51,430 nucleotides of DNA, from assembly GCA_945860375.1 (NCBI GenBank), contig CAMAQR010000027.1, positions 1-51,430 on the forward strand, given 5' to 3'. This DNA comes from Pseudorhodobacter antarcticus (GTDB lineage: Bacteria > Pseudomonadota > Alphaproteobacteria > Rhodobacterales > Rhodobacteraceae). Each line of letters starts with the position of its first letter. Positions within the stretch are counted from its first letter, which is position 1. Of the stretch, positions 1 to 12,517 are shown in pieces. Under the pieces are notes generated by a model. The model was not told the origin of the DNA. It did no database searches and saw nothing but the letters and a program-made list of their open reading frames with translations. The position numbers were made by a program, and so were the translations under genes.

Positions 1-315
1 CGCGACATTCTGCTGCGGTCGTCGATCTTTGTGGAATACCCCGAACAATCGCGGATTGAGGGCGAGATTCAACAGCTTGACCCAGATCACCCCGTCACCG
101 AACTCTGGCAGGTGATCGCGGGTCAGGCGCAGGGCCGCAGATCGGCGCAGGAAATCACCCTGTTCGACTCGGTGGGCTTTGCGGTCGAGGATTTCAGCGC
201 CCTGCGCTATGTCCGCGCCAAATTGCAGGAAACCTGGTTCTTCACCCAGCTTGACATGATCGCCGACCCCGACGATCCGCGCGATCTGTTTGGGATGCTG
301 CTGCGGTCGGCGTAA
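1..315 (+). CDS. Ornithine cyclodeaminase, C-terminal part (5' end outside window)
   Basis: The reading frame is open from base 1 and closes at the TAA of 313-315, so this is the last 104 residues of a gene that begins before the window. The stretch ITLFDSVGFAVEDFSALRYV matches the conserved C-terminal region of the ornithine cyclodeaminase/mu-crystallin family, where ITLFxSVGxAxxD closes the NAD-binding domain. Family members convert ornithine to proline with release of ammonia, using NAD; some relatives act on alanine or other imino acids. The catalytic residues lie upstream and cannot be checked, so the substrate is uncertain. The next gene, gyrA, has its own leader and is not expected to be cotranscribed. 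Confidence 0.8.
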   Translation, partial: RDILLRSSIFVEYPEQSRIEGEIQQLDPDHPVTELWQVIAGQAQGRRSAQEITLFDSVGFAVEDFSALRYVRAKLQETWFFTQLDMIADPDDPRDLFGMLLRSA

Positions 316-533
316 AGTCTGCACCTGCGCTTTCCGGCAGCCACGCCCTTTCGCGTCCGAGGCCGCGGCGACAAGCTTGGCCATCCGGCAGACCTTGATC
401 AATGAACACGCAAGGGGGCAGCCGTGGACCAGCGCTTTGAACAGGCTGACGCCTGTCTTGATCCCCCTGCTGGCAGCCCGCCGCCATGACGCCTTTGCGA
501 CCCAAGGCTATGGGCCGCAGACACCAGCCATCC

Positions 534-563
534 TTGCATACCAAGGCTAGATTGGTGTAGAAA
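534..563 (+). promoter_or_regulatory. Candidate gyrA promoter
   Basis: TTGCAT at 534-539 and TAGAAA at 558-563 are separated by 18 bp and lie 43 bp upstream of the gyrA start. The -10 candidate sits inside the palindrome annotated at 547-581. This is a by-eye match to a housekeeping-type promoter and is only moderately convincing. The rest of the 316-605 gap shows no convincing gene. Confidence 0.35.
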
Positions 564-581
564 TACACCAACAAAATCTAG
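547..581. repeat. Nested inverted repeat in the gyrA leader
   Basis: TTGGTGTAGAAATACACCAA (552-571) is a perfect palindrome with 8-bp arms and a 4-bp centre. It is framed by CTAGATT (547-553) and AATCTAG (575-581), which are again complementary. It can be an operator, a cruciform-forming site or an mRNA hairpin. It is not followed by a T-run, so it is unlikely to be an intrinsic terminator of the upstream gene. Confidence 0.6.
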
Positions 582-605
582 ACCCAACCTGCAAGGCGGC
601 GTTAC

Positions 606-3320
606 GTGAGCGATACCCCGGAAACCCCTGAAATCATGGATGAAAAACCGATCCGCATGGCCCATGACGGCCCGCAGATCGACATCGTCGATGAAATGAA
701 AACAGCCTACCTTGATTACGCGATGAGCGTGATCGTTTCGCGGGCGATTCCCGACCTGCGCGACGGGCTGAAACCGGTTCACCGGCGCATTCTTTATGCG
801 ATGAACGAAGTCGGCAACACGCCCGACAAGCCCTATCGCAAATCGTCCCGCCCCGTCGCTGACACCATGGGCAAATACCACCCCCATGGCGACTCTGCGA
901 TCTATGATGCGCTGGTGCGGATGGCGCAGCCGTTTTCGATGTCACTGGTGTTGCTGGATGGTCAGGGCAACTTTGGCTCTATGGACGGCGACCCGGCGGC
1001 GGCGTTCCGTTACACCGAAGTGCGGATGGGCAAGCCCGCGACCTTCCTTCTGGCCGATATTGACAAGGAAACCGTTGATTTCCAAGACAACTACGACGGC
1101 AAGGACCGAGAGCCGACGGTGCTGCCGGCGCGCTATCCCAACATGCTGGTCAACGGGGCCGAGGGCATTGCGGTCGGCATGGCCACGCGGATTCCGCCCC
1201 ACAATCTGGGCGAAGTGATCGACGGCACATTGGCGCTGATCGAAAATCCCGACCTGTCGACCGAAGCGTTGATGGAAATCATCCCTGCCCCCGATTTCCC
1301 GACAGGTGCCACGATTCTGGGCCGGTCCGGCGCGCGCAAAGCCTATCTGGAGGGGCGCGGTTCGATCATCGTGCGCGCCAAAACCCGCATTGAAGAAATC
1401 CGCGCCGGGCGCTTTGCGATCATCATCGACGAGGTGCCCTATCAGGTCAACAAGGCCCGCATGATCGAAATCATCGCCGAACAAGTGCGTGAGAAGAAGA
1501 TCGAAGGCATCGCCCATGTGCAGGACGAAAGCGACCGCATTGGGGTGCGGGTTGTGATCGAACTGAAGCGGGATGCCACGGCAGATGTGGTTCTGAACCA
1601 GCTGTATCGGTTTACCCCGATGCAAACCTCGTTTGCGTGCAACATGTTGGCACTGAATGGCGGGCGGCCGGAACAGTTGACCCTGCGCGATTTTCTGACG
1701 CATTTTCTGACCTTCCGCGAAGAGGTGGTCGCGCGCCGCACCGCCTACGAGCTGCGCCGCGCCCGCGAGCGCAGCCATATCCTGTGCGGTCTGGCCGTCG
1801 CGGTGTCGAATGTCGATGAAGTTGTGGCCACGATCCGCTCCTCTGCCGATCCGGCCGAAGCGCGCGAACGGCTGATGACCCGGCGTTGGCCGGCCGGGGA
1901 AATCATCCCCTATATCAAGCTGATCGACGACCCCAGCCACCCGATCAACGAGGATGGCACCTACAATCTGTCCGAAATTCAGGCCCGCTCCATTCTGGAA
2001 TTGCGCCTGCAACGTCTGACCGCCATGGGCGTCAAGGAGATCACCGACGAGTTGCAGGAACTGGCTGGCAAGATCAAGGATTACCTTGAAATTCTGGGCA
2101 GTCGTGAGCGGATCATGGCGATCATATCGGATGAATTGCGTGAGGTGAAACAGCTTTTCGCCGTGCCGCGCCGCACCGAAATCGTCGATTGGGCCGGCGA
2201 TATGGACGACGAAGACCTGATTGAACGTGAAGACATGGTCGTCACGATCACCAGCGGCGGCTATATCAAGCGCACGCCGTTGTTCGAATTCCGCAGCCAG
2301 AACCGGGGCGGCAAGGGGCTGGCCTCGATGTCAACCAAAGAAGACGACGTGGTGACGACGCTTTTCGTCGCCAACACCCACACCAACCTGCTGTTTTTCA
2401 CCACCGATGGCATGGTCTACAAGCTGAAAACCTGGCGGTTGCCTCTTGCGGGGCGCACCGCCAAGGGCAAGGCGATGGTCAACATTCTGCCGATTGCTCA
2501 GGGAATCTCGATTGCCGCGCTGATGCCCGTCGATGCGCCCGAGGATGAGTGGGAAAACCTGCAAATCGTCTTTGCCACCAGTGATGGCGACGTGCGGCAA
2601 AACGATCTTTCAGATTTCACCAATGTCATGCGCAACGGCAAAATCGCAATGAAACTGCCGGACGGCGTGTCGCTGGTGAACGCCGCGATTGCCGATGAGA
2701 ATGACGACATCATGCTGGTGACGGCGCTTGGCCGTGCGATCCGCTTCCCCACCACCGAAATCCGTGTCTTCAAATCGCGCGGATCGACCGGGGTGCGTGG
2801 CATTCGGGTCGGCGCGGGCGACAAAGTGGTGTCGATGTCGATCATCCGGCATTTTGAGGCCGATCCAGCCGAGCGTGAGGCCTATCTGAAACAGCGTCGC
2901 CTGATGGCAGGTGCGGTGGACGAGGTAGAGGCGGATGAGGACGAAGCGGCGGTTGAGGTGGGGCAATTGTCCCTCGAACGCTACACCGAGATGTCTGCGG
3001 CCGAAGATCTGATCTTGACCATCACGACCGCCGGGTCCGGTAAGTTGTCGTCCAGCCACGACTATCCGGTGCGCGGGCGCGGCGGCATGGGCGTCAAGGC
3101 GATGGACGGTGCGATGCGCGGCGGGCCATTGGTGGCGTCGTTCAAGGTTGATCTGTCGGATCAGATCATGCTGGCGACCAGTACCGGCCAGTCGATCCGG
3201 GTGCCAGTGGATCAGATTTCCTTCCGCTCGCGCTCTGCGGGTGGGGTGAAAGTGTTCAACACCGGCGGTGATGAGCAAGTGGTATCCGTCGCCCGCGTGG
3301 CCGAACAGGGCGATGAGTGA
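606..3320 (+). CDS. gyrA: DNA gyrase subunit A
   Basis: This 904-residue protein is the breakage-reunion subunit of gyrase, which with GyrB introduces negative supercoils using ATP. The winged-helix domain carries the catalytic tyrosine Tyr136 in [10 protein letters not shown]. The quinolone-resistance region [10 protein letters not shown] keeps Ser97 and Asp101, equivalent to E. coli Ser83 and Asp87, so no classical resistance substitution is visible. The C-terminal half has the GyrA beta-pinwheel repeats, with a GyrA-box-like segment near residue 561 (QNRGGKG), and an acidic insert ([12 protein letters not shown]) near residues 776-787. Translation starts at GTG 606 behind AAGGCG (593-598); an in-frame ATG lies at 636. 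The stop overlaps the next gene by 8 bp. Confidence 0.98.
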   Translation: MSDTPETPEIMDEKPIRMAHDGPQIDIVDEMKTAYLDYAMSVIVSRAIPDLRDGLKPVHRRILYAMNEVGNTPDKPYRKSSRPVADTMGKYHPHGDSAIYDALVRMAQPFSMSLVLLDGQGNFGSMDGDPAAAFRYTEVRMGKPATFLLADIDKETVDFQDNYDGKDREPTVLPARYPNMLVNGAEGIAVGMATRIPPHNLGEVIDGTLALIENPDLSTEALMEIIPAPDFPTGATILGRSGARKAYLEGRGSIIVRAKTRIEEIRAGRFAIIIDEVPYQVNKARMIEIIAEQVREKKIEGIAHVQDESDRIGVRVVIELKRDATADVVLNQLYRFTPMQTSFACNMLALNGGRPEQLTLRDFLTHFLTFREEVVARRTAYELRRARERSHILCGLAVAVSNVDEVVATIRSSADPAEARERLMTRRWPAGEIIPYIKLIDDPSHPINEDGTYNLSEIQARSILELRLQRLTAMGVKEITDELQELAGKIKDYLEILGSRERIMAIISDELREVKQLFAVPRRTEIVDWAGDMDDEDLIEREDMVVTITSGGYIKRTPLFEFRSQNRGGKGLASMSTKEDDVVTTLFVANTHTNLLFFTTDGMVYKLKTWRLPLAGRTAKGKAMVNILPIAQGISIAALMPVDAPEDEWENLQIVFATSDGDVRQNDLSDFTNVMRNGKIAMKLPDGVSLVNAAIADENDDIMLVTALGRAIRFPTTEIRVFKSRGSTGVRGIRVGAGDKVVSMSIIRHFEADPAEREAYLKQRRLMAGAVDEVEADEDEAAVEVGQLSLERYTEMSAAEDLILTITTAGSGKLSSSHDYPVRGRGGMGVKAMDGAMRGGPLVASFKVDLSDQIMLATSTGQSIRVPVDQISFRSRSAGGVKVFNTGGDEQVVSVARVAEQGDE

Positions 3321-3615
3321 CCTTGCGGCGCGGCTGGCGATGCTGGCCGTGCGGGGGGAAACCGAAACCTACGGCGCGATGGCACAGGCTTTGGGCCTGC
3401 GAATCGGGGTTTTGACGGCGGCCCTGGAAGAACTGATGGCGCTGGACGCGGCGGCTGGGCTGCCGCTGCGTGCGGCGTTGTGTCGGGGGCGGCTGTCGAA
3501 CGGGCTGCCCGCGCGCGGGTTCTATCTGAAGGCCGCTGAGTTGGGGTTTGACGTGTCGGACCCCGTGGGTTTTGTGGCCATGCAGCGGGCGGGGCTTTTC
3601 AGTCGGCAGGCCTAG
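3313..3615 (+). CDS. Small conserved protein coupled to gyrA, function unknown
   Basis: A 100-residue protein starts at ATG 3313, inside the last codons of gyrA, which implies translational coupling. No membrane segment, signal peptide or cysteine cluster for metal binding is seen. The middle ([27 protein letters not shown], shown in part here as [11 protein letters not shown]) followed by a G-x-P-L element and a [13 protein letters not shown] tail recalls a group of short uncharacterised Rhodobacterales proteins with a faint similarity to the DNA-binding fold of alkyltransferase-like proteins. That likeness is weak and by eye. The close tie to gyrA suggests a gene expressed with gyrase but does not show a role in supercoiling. 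Confidence 0.75.
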   Translation: MSDLAARLAMLAVRGETETYGAMAQALGLRIGVLTAALEELMALDAAAGLPLRAALCRGRLSNGLPARGFYLKAAELGFDVSDPVGFVAMQRAGLFSRQA

Positions 3616-3631
3616 CGCTATGTGGCCAAGG

Positions 3632-3684
3632 CCGGGGGTTTCACACCCCCGGACCCCCGTGGGATATTTTCGCCAAGATGAAAG
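3632..3684 (+). repeat. Dispersed intergenic repeat, copy 1
   Basis: The element begins with a perfect hairpin (CCGGGGG 3632-3638, CCCCCGG 3646-3652) and continues with CCCCCGTGGGATATTTT and CGCCAAGATGAA. The same composite occurs at 25873, in reverse at 32120, and in related form at 34328, 41392 and 51351. Here it fills the gap between the gyrA-linked gene and trmFO and may act as a transcription terminator. Confidence 0.75.
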
Positions 3685-3691
3685 ACAAGAG

Positions 3692-5020
3692 ATGACGCAA
3701 ACGCTTCACATCATCGGCGGCGGCATGGCCGGATCAGAGGCGGCTTGGCAAGCGGCTGAAATGGGCGTGCGCGTGGTGATCCACGAGATGCGCCCTGCCG
3801 TGGGGACGTTCGCGCACCGGACCGGAAATTTTGCCGAGATGGTCTGTTCAAACTCGTTTCGGTCTGATGATGATGAACAAAACGCGGTTGGCTTGCTGCA
3901 TTGGGAAATGCGGGCGGCGCGCGGCTTGATCATGGAAATGGCGCAGGCGCATCGCTTGCCCGCCGGGGGCGCGCTGGCCGTGGACCGTGATCCCTTTGCC
4001 GAAGCTGTGACGGCGCGACTGAACGCGCATCCGCTGATTTCATCGTCTTTTGAAGAGGTGACGGAACTGCCGGATCAGGGCAACTGGATCGTGGCGACGG
4101 GGCCTTTGACCTCGGGGGCTTTGGCGCAAAGCATCCGGACCGCAACCGGTGCCGACGCTTTGGCCTTCTTCGACGCCATTGCCCCGATTGTTTACGCCGA
4201 GTCGGTGGACATGTCGGTGGCTTGGATGCAGTCGCGCTATGACAAGGGCGAGACGGCGGAGGAACAGACCGCCTATATGAACTGTCCGATGGACCGCGAT
4301 CAGTACTATGCCTTCATCGACGCGCTGCTGGCGGCGGAAAAGACCGAGTTTCACGAGGGTGAAACCGCGGGTTATTTCGACGGCTGCCTGCCCATCGAAG
4401 TGATGGCCGAACGCGGGCGCGAGACGTTGCGCTTTGGCCCGATGAAACCGGTGGGGCTGACCAACCCGCACAACCCGATGAAGCCCTATGCCGTGGTGCA
4501 GTTGCGCCGCGACAACAAGCTGGGCACGCTTTACAATATCGTGGGGTTTCAGACCAAGATGAAACATGGTGCACAAACCGCTGTTTTCAAGATGATTCCG
4601 GCGTTGCAAGAGGCCAGCTTTGCCCGGCTGGGCGGCATTCACCGCAACACATTCATCAACTCTCCTACCCTGCTGGACGATCAGATGCGGCTGAAATCGC
4701 GGCCGAACATCCGCTTTGCGGGCCAGATCACCGGGGTTGAGGGCTATGTCGAATCCTCGGCCATGGGGCTGCTTGCAGGGCGGATGGCTGCGGCTGAACT
4801 GCTGGGCCGCGTTTTGCCGCCGCCGCCACCCGACACAGCCATGGGCGCCTTGATCACCCATATCACCGGCGGGGCCGAGGCCAAAACCTTTCAACCGATG
4901 AACGTGAACTTTGGCCTTTTCCCGCCGATTGATGCGCGCGGCGGGCGCAAGGGGCGCAAGGACCGCTACAAGGCCTATACCGACCGCGCCAAAGACAGCT
5001 TTGCGGCATGGCTGGCGTAA
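3692..5020 (+). CDS. trmFO: Methylenetetrahydrofolate-tRNA (uracil-54-C5) methyltransferase
   Basis: TrmFO is a folate- and FAD-dependent enzyme that makes ribothymidine at position 54 of tRNA. The 442-residue length fits the family. The N-terminus has the FAD-binding glycine motif ([12 protein letters not shown], residues 7-18). Cys52 in EMVCSNSFR and the second cysteine in [11 protein letters not shown] match the two functional cysteines known in Bacillus TrmFO, and [11 protein letters not shown] is typical of the family and separates it from MnmG. The ATG at 3692 is preferred over upstream in-frame codons because of AAAGA about 6 bp before it, and because it begins the FAD fold at the usual place. 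The 3' end overlaps gluQ by 13 bp. Confidence 0.95.
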   Translation: MTQTLHIIGGGMAGSEAAWQAAEMGVRVVIHEMRPAVGTFAHRTGNFAEMVCSNSFRSDDDEQNAVGLLHWEMRAARGLIMEMAQAHRLPAGGALAVDRDPFAEAVTARLNAHPLISSSFEEVTELPDQGNWIVATGPLTSGALAQSIRTATGADALAFFDAIAPIVYAESVDMSVAWMQSRYDKGETAEEQTAYMNCPMDRDQYYAFIDALLAAEKTEFHEGETAGYFDGCLPIEVMAERGRETLRFGPMKPVGLTNPHNPMKPYAVVQLRRDNKLGTLYNIVGFQTKMKHGAQTAVFKMIPALQEASFARLGGIHRNTFINSPTLLDDQMRLKSRPNIRFAGQITGVEGYVESSAMGLLAGRMAAAELLGRVLPPPPPDTAMGALITHITGGAEAKTFQPMNVNFGLFPPIDARGGRKGRKDRYKAYTDRAKDSFAAWLA

Positions 5021-5826
5021 CCCGCTTTGCGCCCTCGCCCACCGGGCCGCTGCATCTGGGCCATGCCTTTGCGGCGCTGGTGGCGGCGGCGCGGGGGGAT
5101 CGGTTCTTGCTGCGGATCGAGGATATTGATCAGCCACGTTGCAGACCCGAATTTGAGGCGCAGATTTACGCGGATCTGCACTGGCTTGGCCTGACTTGGG
5201 CCGAACCCGTGCTGCGGCAATCGACCCGCCTGCCCGTCTATCAATCGGCGCTGGACCGGCTTGCCGCCATCGGCCTCACCTATGGCTGCACCTGCACGCG
5301 CGGCGACATTCGTGCGGCGTTGTCGGCCCCGCAAGAGGGCGTGATCGGCCCCGATGGCCCGGTTTACCCCGGCACCTGTCGGGGGCGGCAAGGCGAGGGG
5401 GCGGTGCGGTTGGACATGGCGGCGGCGATGGCGCGGCTGGGGGGGCTTGGATTCACGGAAACCGGCTTGCGCGCCGGGGCGCATGAATTTGACACCGATT
5501 TCATGGTTTCTCAGGTCGGCGACGTGGTTCTGGCGCGCAAAGACATCGGCACCTCTTATCATCTGTCGGTGGTTGTGGATGACGCGGCTCAGGGCATCAC
5601 CGAGGTGACACGTGGCGAGGATTTGTTCGACGCCACTGCGATTCATGTGGTTTTACAGCGGCTTCTGGGCCTGCCGACGCCCACCTACCACCACCACCGC
5701 CTGATCCGTGACGAACAGGGCAAACGTTTGGCCAAGCGTGACGATGCCCGCGCGCTGTCGAAATACCGGGCCGAGGGGGCGACGCCCACCGACATCCGCC
5801 GCCTGATTGGCCTAGAGCGGCTCTGA
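5008..5826 (+). CDS. gluQ: Glutamyl-Q tRNA(Asp) synthetase
   Basis: GluQ-RS attaches glutamate to the queuosine base of tRNA(Asp) and is a shortened GluRS without an anticodon-binding domain. The 272-residue length agrees. The class I signature appears as [12 protein letters not shown] (residues 10-20) and the KMSKS loop as KRLAKR. The zinc site typical of the family is visible as Cys94, Cys96, Tyr120 and Cys124. The start lies within trmFO (13-bp overlap), so two tRNA-modification genes are coupled. The 3' end runs convergently into hisI with a 15-bp overlap. A discriminating glutamyl-tRNA synthetase is excluded by the short length. Confidence 0.93.
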   Translation: MAGVTRFAPSPTGPLHLGHAFAALVAAARGDRFLLRIEDIDQPRCRPEFEAQIYADLHWLGLTWAEPVLRQSTRLPVYQSALDRLAAIGLTYGCTCTRGDIRAALSAPQEGVIGPDGPVYPGTCRGRQGEGAVRLDMAAAMARLGGLGFTETGLRAGAHEFDTDFMVSQVGDVVLARKDIGTSYHLSVVVDDAAQGITEVTRGEDLFDATAIHVVLQRLLGLPTPTYHHHRLIRDEQGKRLAKRDDARALSKYRAEGATPTDIRRLIGLERL

Positions 5827-6168
5827 TATCACCACTTCCACGCCGTCCCGCACCGCCGTGAAAAAACAGCTGCGCCGGTTGGTGTGACAGGCCGGTCCCT
5901 CTTGCGTGACCAAAGCCAGCAGACAATCGCGGTCGCAGTCGATCCGCAACTCGATCAGCCTTTGCAGATGTCCCGAGGTTTCGCCCTTGACCCAGAACGC
6001 CGCCCGCGAGCGTGACCAATAGGTGACGGCCCCCGTGGCCAAAGTGCGCGCCACCGAATCCGCATTCATCCAGGCGAACATCAGCACCTCGCCCGAGGCG
6101 TGATCCTGTGCGATGCAGGGGATCAGGCCATTGGCATCATACTTTAGGCGTGAGGCGTCGAATTGCAT
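5812..6168 (-). CDS. hisI: Phosphoribosyl-AMP cyclohydrolase
   Basis: HisI opens the adenine ring of phosphoribosyl-AMP in histidine biosynthesis; it is a zinc/magnesium enzyme of about 120 residues. This 118-residue version is the stand-alone cyclohydrolase without the HisE pyrophosphohydrolase domain. It shows MFAWMNADSV, the TGxVTYWSRSR segment, KGETSG, and the metal-binding region with DCDRDCLL and EGPACHTNRRSCF. ATG 6168 is chosen because AAGGA stands 7 bp upstream; the frame stays open further upstream but without a better ribosome site. It overlaps gluQ tail-to-tail by 15 bp and is divergent from the IscU-like gene, with only 61 bp between them. Confidence 0.95.
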   Translation of the reverse strand: MQFDASRLKYDANGLIPCIAQDHASGEVLMFAWMNADSVARTLATGAVTYWSRSRAAFWVKGETSGHLQRLIELRIDCDRDCLLALVTQEGPACHTNRRSCFFTAVRDGVEVVISEPL

Positions 6169-6229
6169 GCGCTTGTCCTTGGCGAAGGCGTGGTTCGGGC
6201 TTATCTTCTGGGGGTGAAAAGGGGAAGCC

Positions 6230-6658
6230 ATGTCCGACAGCGATCTCGTCAAACTTTACTCGGGGCGCATTCTGGCGCTGGCCGCCGATATTCCGCATCT
6301 TGGCCGATTGTCTGCACCCACAGGCACAGCGCGCAAACGGTCGCCGCTGTGTGGGTCAACCGTAACGGTTGATCTGGTGATGCAAGAGGGCCGCGTGGTG
6401 GAGTTTGCGCAGGATGTGAAGGCCTGCGCGCTGGGTCAAGCAGCGGCATCGGTGCTGGGTGGTGCGGTACTGGGCCGCAGCCGGGCGGAGTTGGAGGCGG
6501 CGCGGGATGCCCTGCTGGCGATGTTGAAAGACAGTGGCCCGGTGCCCGCCGCACCGTTTGAAGGTTTTGAGGTCTTGATCCCGGCGCGCGACTACAAGAA
6601 TCGACACGCGTCGATCCTTCTGGCGCTGGACGCCGCCTGTGAGGCCGCCTCGGGATAA
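6230..6658 (+). CDS. IscU/NifU-like Fe-S scaffold-type protein lacking the third cysteine
   Basis: This 142-residue protein has the NifU N-terminal (IscU/SufU) fold signature: PLCGSTVTVDL with Cys41 and the VKACALGQAAASVL helix with Cys66. In classical scaffolds a third cysteine follows in a basic motif before LL; here the equivalent place reads RHASILLALD with Ala127. Two of the three usual cluster ligands are therefore kept. It may be an accessory or sulfur-accepting protein rather than a full scaffold, which is an inference. A strong ribosome site (AAAAGGGGAAG) precedes ATG 6230. It is divergent from hisI and single in its transcription unit as far as can be seen. Confidence 0.85.
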   Translation: MSDSDLVKLYSGRILALAADIPHLGRLSAPTGTARKRSPLCGSTVTVDLVMQEGRVVEFAQDVKACALGQAAASVLGGAVLGRSRAELEAARDALLAMLKDSGPVPAAPFEGFEVLIPARDYKNRHASILLALDAACEAASG

Positions 6659-6692
6659 AAAAACCGCCGCGCATCCCAGTGGATGGCGGCGG
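6656..6692 (-). terminator. Intrinsic terminator read on the minus strand
   Basis: CCGCCGCGCATCC (6664-6676) and GGATGGCGGCGG (6681-6692) pair with a single bulge around a CAGT loop. On the minus strand the stem is followed by a run of T (complement of the A-run ending at 6663). It therefore fits the end of the transcript of the small membrane protein gene at 6800-6922 rather than the plus-strand IscU-like gene. Confidence 0.7.
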
Positions 6693-6799
6693 TGAGTGGC
6701 GTGTCTTCAAACCGGGGCGAAGGCAGGGCAGCCTTGGCGCATCAAGTTGGGACGGATGCGCGGCCCGGTCCGGCTAGACCGCAGGCAGTGGCATGAAAC

Positions 6800-6922
6800 T
6801 TACAAAGTGCCGGACAGGCCAAGGCCCACGAACAGCAGAACGAACAGGGACACAACGCCGACGGCGTCTTCAATCAATGTGGCGCGTGAGCGGGTCAGGA
6901 TTTCGGTAATCTCGGTGAACAT
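6800..6922 (-). CDS. 40-residue membrane protein with SOS-type promoter
   Basis: This short gene starts at ATG 6922 behind a perfect GGAGG with a 5-bp spacer and ends at TAA 6800-6802. The product has an amphipathic, charged N-terminal half (TRSRATLIEDA) and one hydrophobic segment, residues about 21-36 (VSLFVLLFVGLGL), with a very short tail, so it should sit in the inner membrane with a single span. A perfect alphaproteobacterial LexA box lies 57 bp upstream and a terminator follows at 6692-6656, giving a complete small transcription unit. It stands directly after recG on the same strand. I do not recognise the family. By context it could be an SOS-induced division inhibitor or membrane-acting peptide, in the manner of SidA or TisB; that role is inferred only. 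Confidence 0.8.
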   Translation of the reverse strand: MFTEITEILTRSRATLIEDAVGVVSLFVLLFVGLGLSGTL

Positions 6923-6978
6923 TGCGGCCTCCGTTTGCTTGTTGCCCTATTGTTCTCATATTTTTAACCAGACGTAAA

Positions 6979-7003
6979 GAACTTTATAGGAACATTTGAG
7001 AAC
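6979..7003 (-). promoter_or_regulatory. LexA (SOS) box with an extra half-site
   Basis: GAACTTTATAGGAAC (6979-6993) fits exactly the GAAC-N7-GAAC form (GTTC-N7-GTTC on the other strand) known for LexA of Rhodobacter, Caulobacter and other alphaproteobacteria. A third GAAC follows at 7000-7003 with a 6-bp spacer, and a GTTC lies at 6952-6955. Read on the minus strand the spacer contains TATAAA, a plausible -10 element, so LexA would cover the promoter of the small membrane gene that starts at 6922. Confidence 0.75.
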
Positions 7004-7053
7004 AAATCAGCACTCCGGCCTTTCCCAGCCGACAGCCGTCCTAAAAGCGCAGC

Positions 7054-11267
<4,214 letters not shown>

Positions 11268-11296
11268 CTAAGAATAGGCGGCGGCGCAGGAAAGGT

Positions 11297-12010
11297 CTAG
11301 GCGCTGGCGGCAAGACGCGATTGCGCCACGCCCGGCCCCGGATCGCGCAGCACATAGCCACGGCCCCAAACGGTTTCGATGTAATTTGACCCGCCCGTCG
11401 CCTCGGCCAGCTTTTTGCGCAGTTTGCAGATGAACACGTCGATGATCTTCAACTCTGGCTCATCCATGCCACCATAAAGGTGGTTCAGAAACATTTCCTT
11501 GGTCAGCGTGGTGCCCTTGCGCAGGGAAAGCAGTTCCAGCATCTGATATTCCTTGCCGGTCAGATGCACCGAGCTGCCTTCAACGTCCACGGTTTTGGCA
11601 TCAAGGTTCACATTGACCCGACCGGTTTTGATCACCGACTGGCTGTGACCCTTGGACCGGCGGATGATGGCGTGGATGCGGGCCACCAATTCCTCACGGT
11701 GGAAGGGTTTGGTCAGGTAATCATCGGCCCCGAACCCGAATCCCTTGATCTTGTTTTCAGTGTCATCGGACCCCGAAAGAATCAGGATAGGCGTTTCAAT
11801 CCGGGCAAGGCGCAGCTGACGCAGCACTTCGTGGCCGCTCATATCCGGCAGGTTCAGATCGAGAAGGATCAGGTCGTAATCGTATAATTTCGCCAAATCA
11901 ATGCCGTCTTCGCCCATATCGGTGCAGTAGACGTTCAGATTGGCATGGGTCAACATCAACTCGATACTACGGGACGTGGTGGGATCGTCCTCAACCAACA
12001 AGATTCGCAT
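11297..12010 (-). CDS. ctrA: Cell-cycle response regulator CtrA
   Basis: CtrA is the OmpR-type master regulator of alphaproteobacteria; in Rhodobacterales it controls motility, gene transfer agent and quorum-linked genes more than the cell cycle. The 237-residue protein begins [10 protein letters not shown], carries the phospho-acceptor Asp51 in [11 protein letters not shown] and the invariant lysine in LTKPF, and ends in a winged-helix DNA-binding domain with [15 protein letters not shown] 12010 is chosen over the longer frame because it starts the receiver domain and has GGAG 8 bp upstream. A CtrA half-site (TTAACCAT) lies about 50 bp upstream, suggesting autoregulation. sciP, encoding its likely inhibitor, is the next gene upstream. 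Confidence 0.96.
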   Translation of the reverse strand: MRILLVEDDPTTSRSIELMLTHANLNVYCTDMGEDGIDLAKLYDYDLILLDLNLPDMSGHEVLRQLRLARIETPILILSGSDDTENKIKGFGFGADDYLTKPFHREELVARIHAIIRRSKGHSQSVIKTGRVNVNLDAKTVDVEGSSVHLTGKEYQMLELLSLRKGTTLTKEMFLNHLYGGMDEPELKIIDVFICKLRKKLAEATGGSNYIETVWGRGYVLRDPGPGVAQSRLAASA

Positions 12011-12060
12011 CTGTAAAGCTCCGTCAATAGGCCCTCGTTCGTTAATGACTTTGGCGGGCA

Positions 12061-12068
12061 ATGGTTAA
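12061..12068 (-). promoter_or_regulatory. Putative CtrA half-site upstream of ctrA
   Basis: The minus strand reads TTAACCAT, the form of CtrA half-site reported in Caulobacter. A second, weaker TTAA occurs at 12041-12044. The place, between sciP and ctrA, fits self-control of ctrA. One octamer can arise by chance, so confidence is moderate. Confidence 0.45.
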
Positions 12069-12106
12069 CTGAGCGTTACTCTGCCAGAAGGAATCGTAGA
12101 AACAAC

Positions 12107-12385
12107 TTAAAGTTGTCGATATTTTTGAATTGTCGTCACCCGCAGGGCCTTTTCGCCATGGCTTTCAACGGCCTGACGCCAAAGCGCAAACTCTTCCTCT
12201 GACAGCGCGTAGCGTTCCAACGCCTCAACCTGGGTGATCAGCCCGAAAACCACGGCCTTCACCACCAGCGCCTTGCGACTGGCGACCCATCGGCGGGTGT
12301 CCGCTTTGGGTAAATCTGCCCGGCTGATCGTGCTGCCATCCGGCAATGTCACCTGCCGCGGCCCGTCGACTTTTTTCAGATACAT
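12107..12385 (-). CDS. sciP: CtrA inhibitor SciP (DUF1153)
   Basis: This 92-residue helix-turn-helix protein matches the DUF1153 family: TLPDGSTISRADLPKADTRR (residues 13-32), then a V-V-x-A-V-x-x-GLI helix, ALERYALSEEEFALW, and the C-terminal LRVTTIQKYR. In Caulobacter SciP binds CtrA and blocks RNA polymerase recruitment at CtrA promoters and can also bind DNA. The start at ATG 12385 has GAGGG 7 bp before it. The frame continues open far upstream opposite mnmA, but that extension is a shadow. It lies 96 bp upstream of ctrA on the same strand, putting regulator and anti-regulator side by side. Confidence 0.9.
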   Translation of the reverse strand: MYLKKVDGPRQVTLPDGSTISRADLPKADTRRWVASRKALVVKAVVFGLITQVEALERYALSEEEFALWRQAVESHGEKALRVTTIQKYRQL

Positions 12386-12449
12386 CGGCAATCCCTCGTT
12401 GCTGGTGAAACGATGGCGCAACATCCCTAAGCAAGGGTGAATGCGGGGG

Positions 12450-12477
12450 TTGAGACTGCACGGCATTTTCCTATATT
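12450..12477 (+). promoter_or_regulatory. Candidate mnmA promoter
   Basis: TTGAGA (12450-12455) and TATATT (12472-12477) are 16 bp apart and would give a leader of roughly 34 nt before ATG 12518. The stretch is locally AT-richer than its surroundings. It lies in the divergent gap between sciP and mnmA. Confidence 0.5.
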
Positions 12478-12517
12478 CCAATGCAAAGCGCACCGCGCCC
12501 TTTCCCGGACAAAATCG

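Noticed and set aside
496..528. CCAAGGCTATGGGCCGCAGAC upstream of gyrA (shortened here to CCAAGGCTATGGGCC) resembling a stretch at 35452-35473 upstream of ssb
   Set aside because: Only about 20 bp of imperfect similarity between two sites; too little to call a repeat or a shared regulatory element.
7000..7003. The third GAAC as a second full LexA box with 6993
   Set aside because: The spacer is 6 bp instead of the required 7, so it is treated only as an extra half-site.
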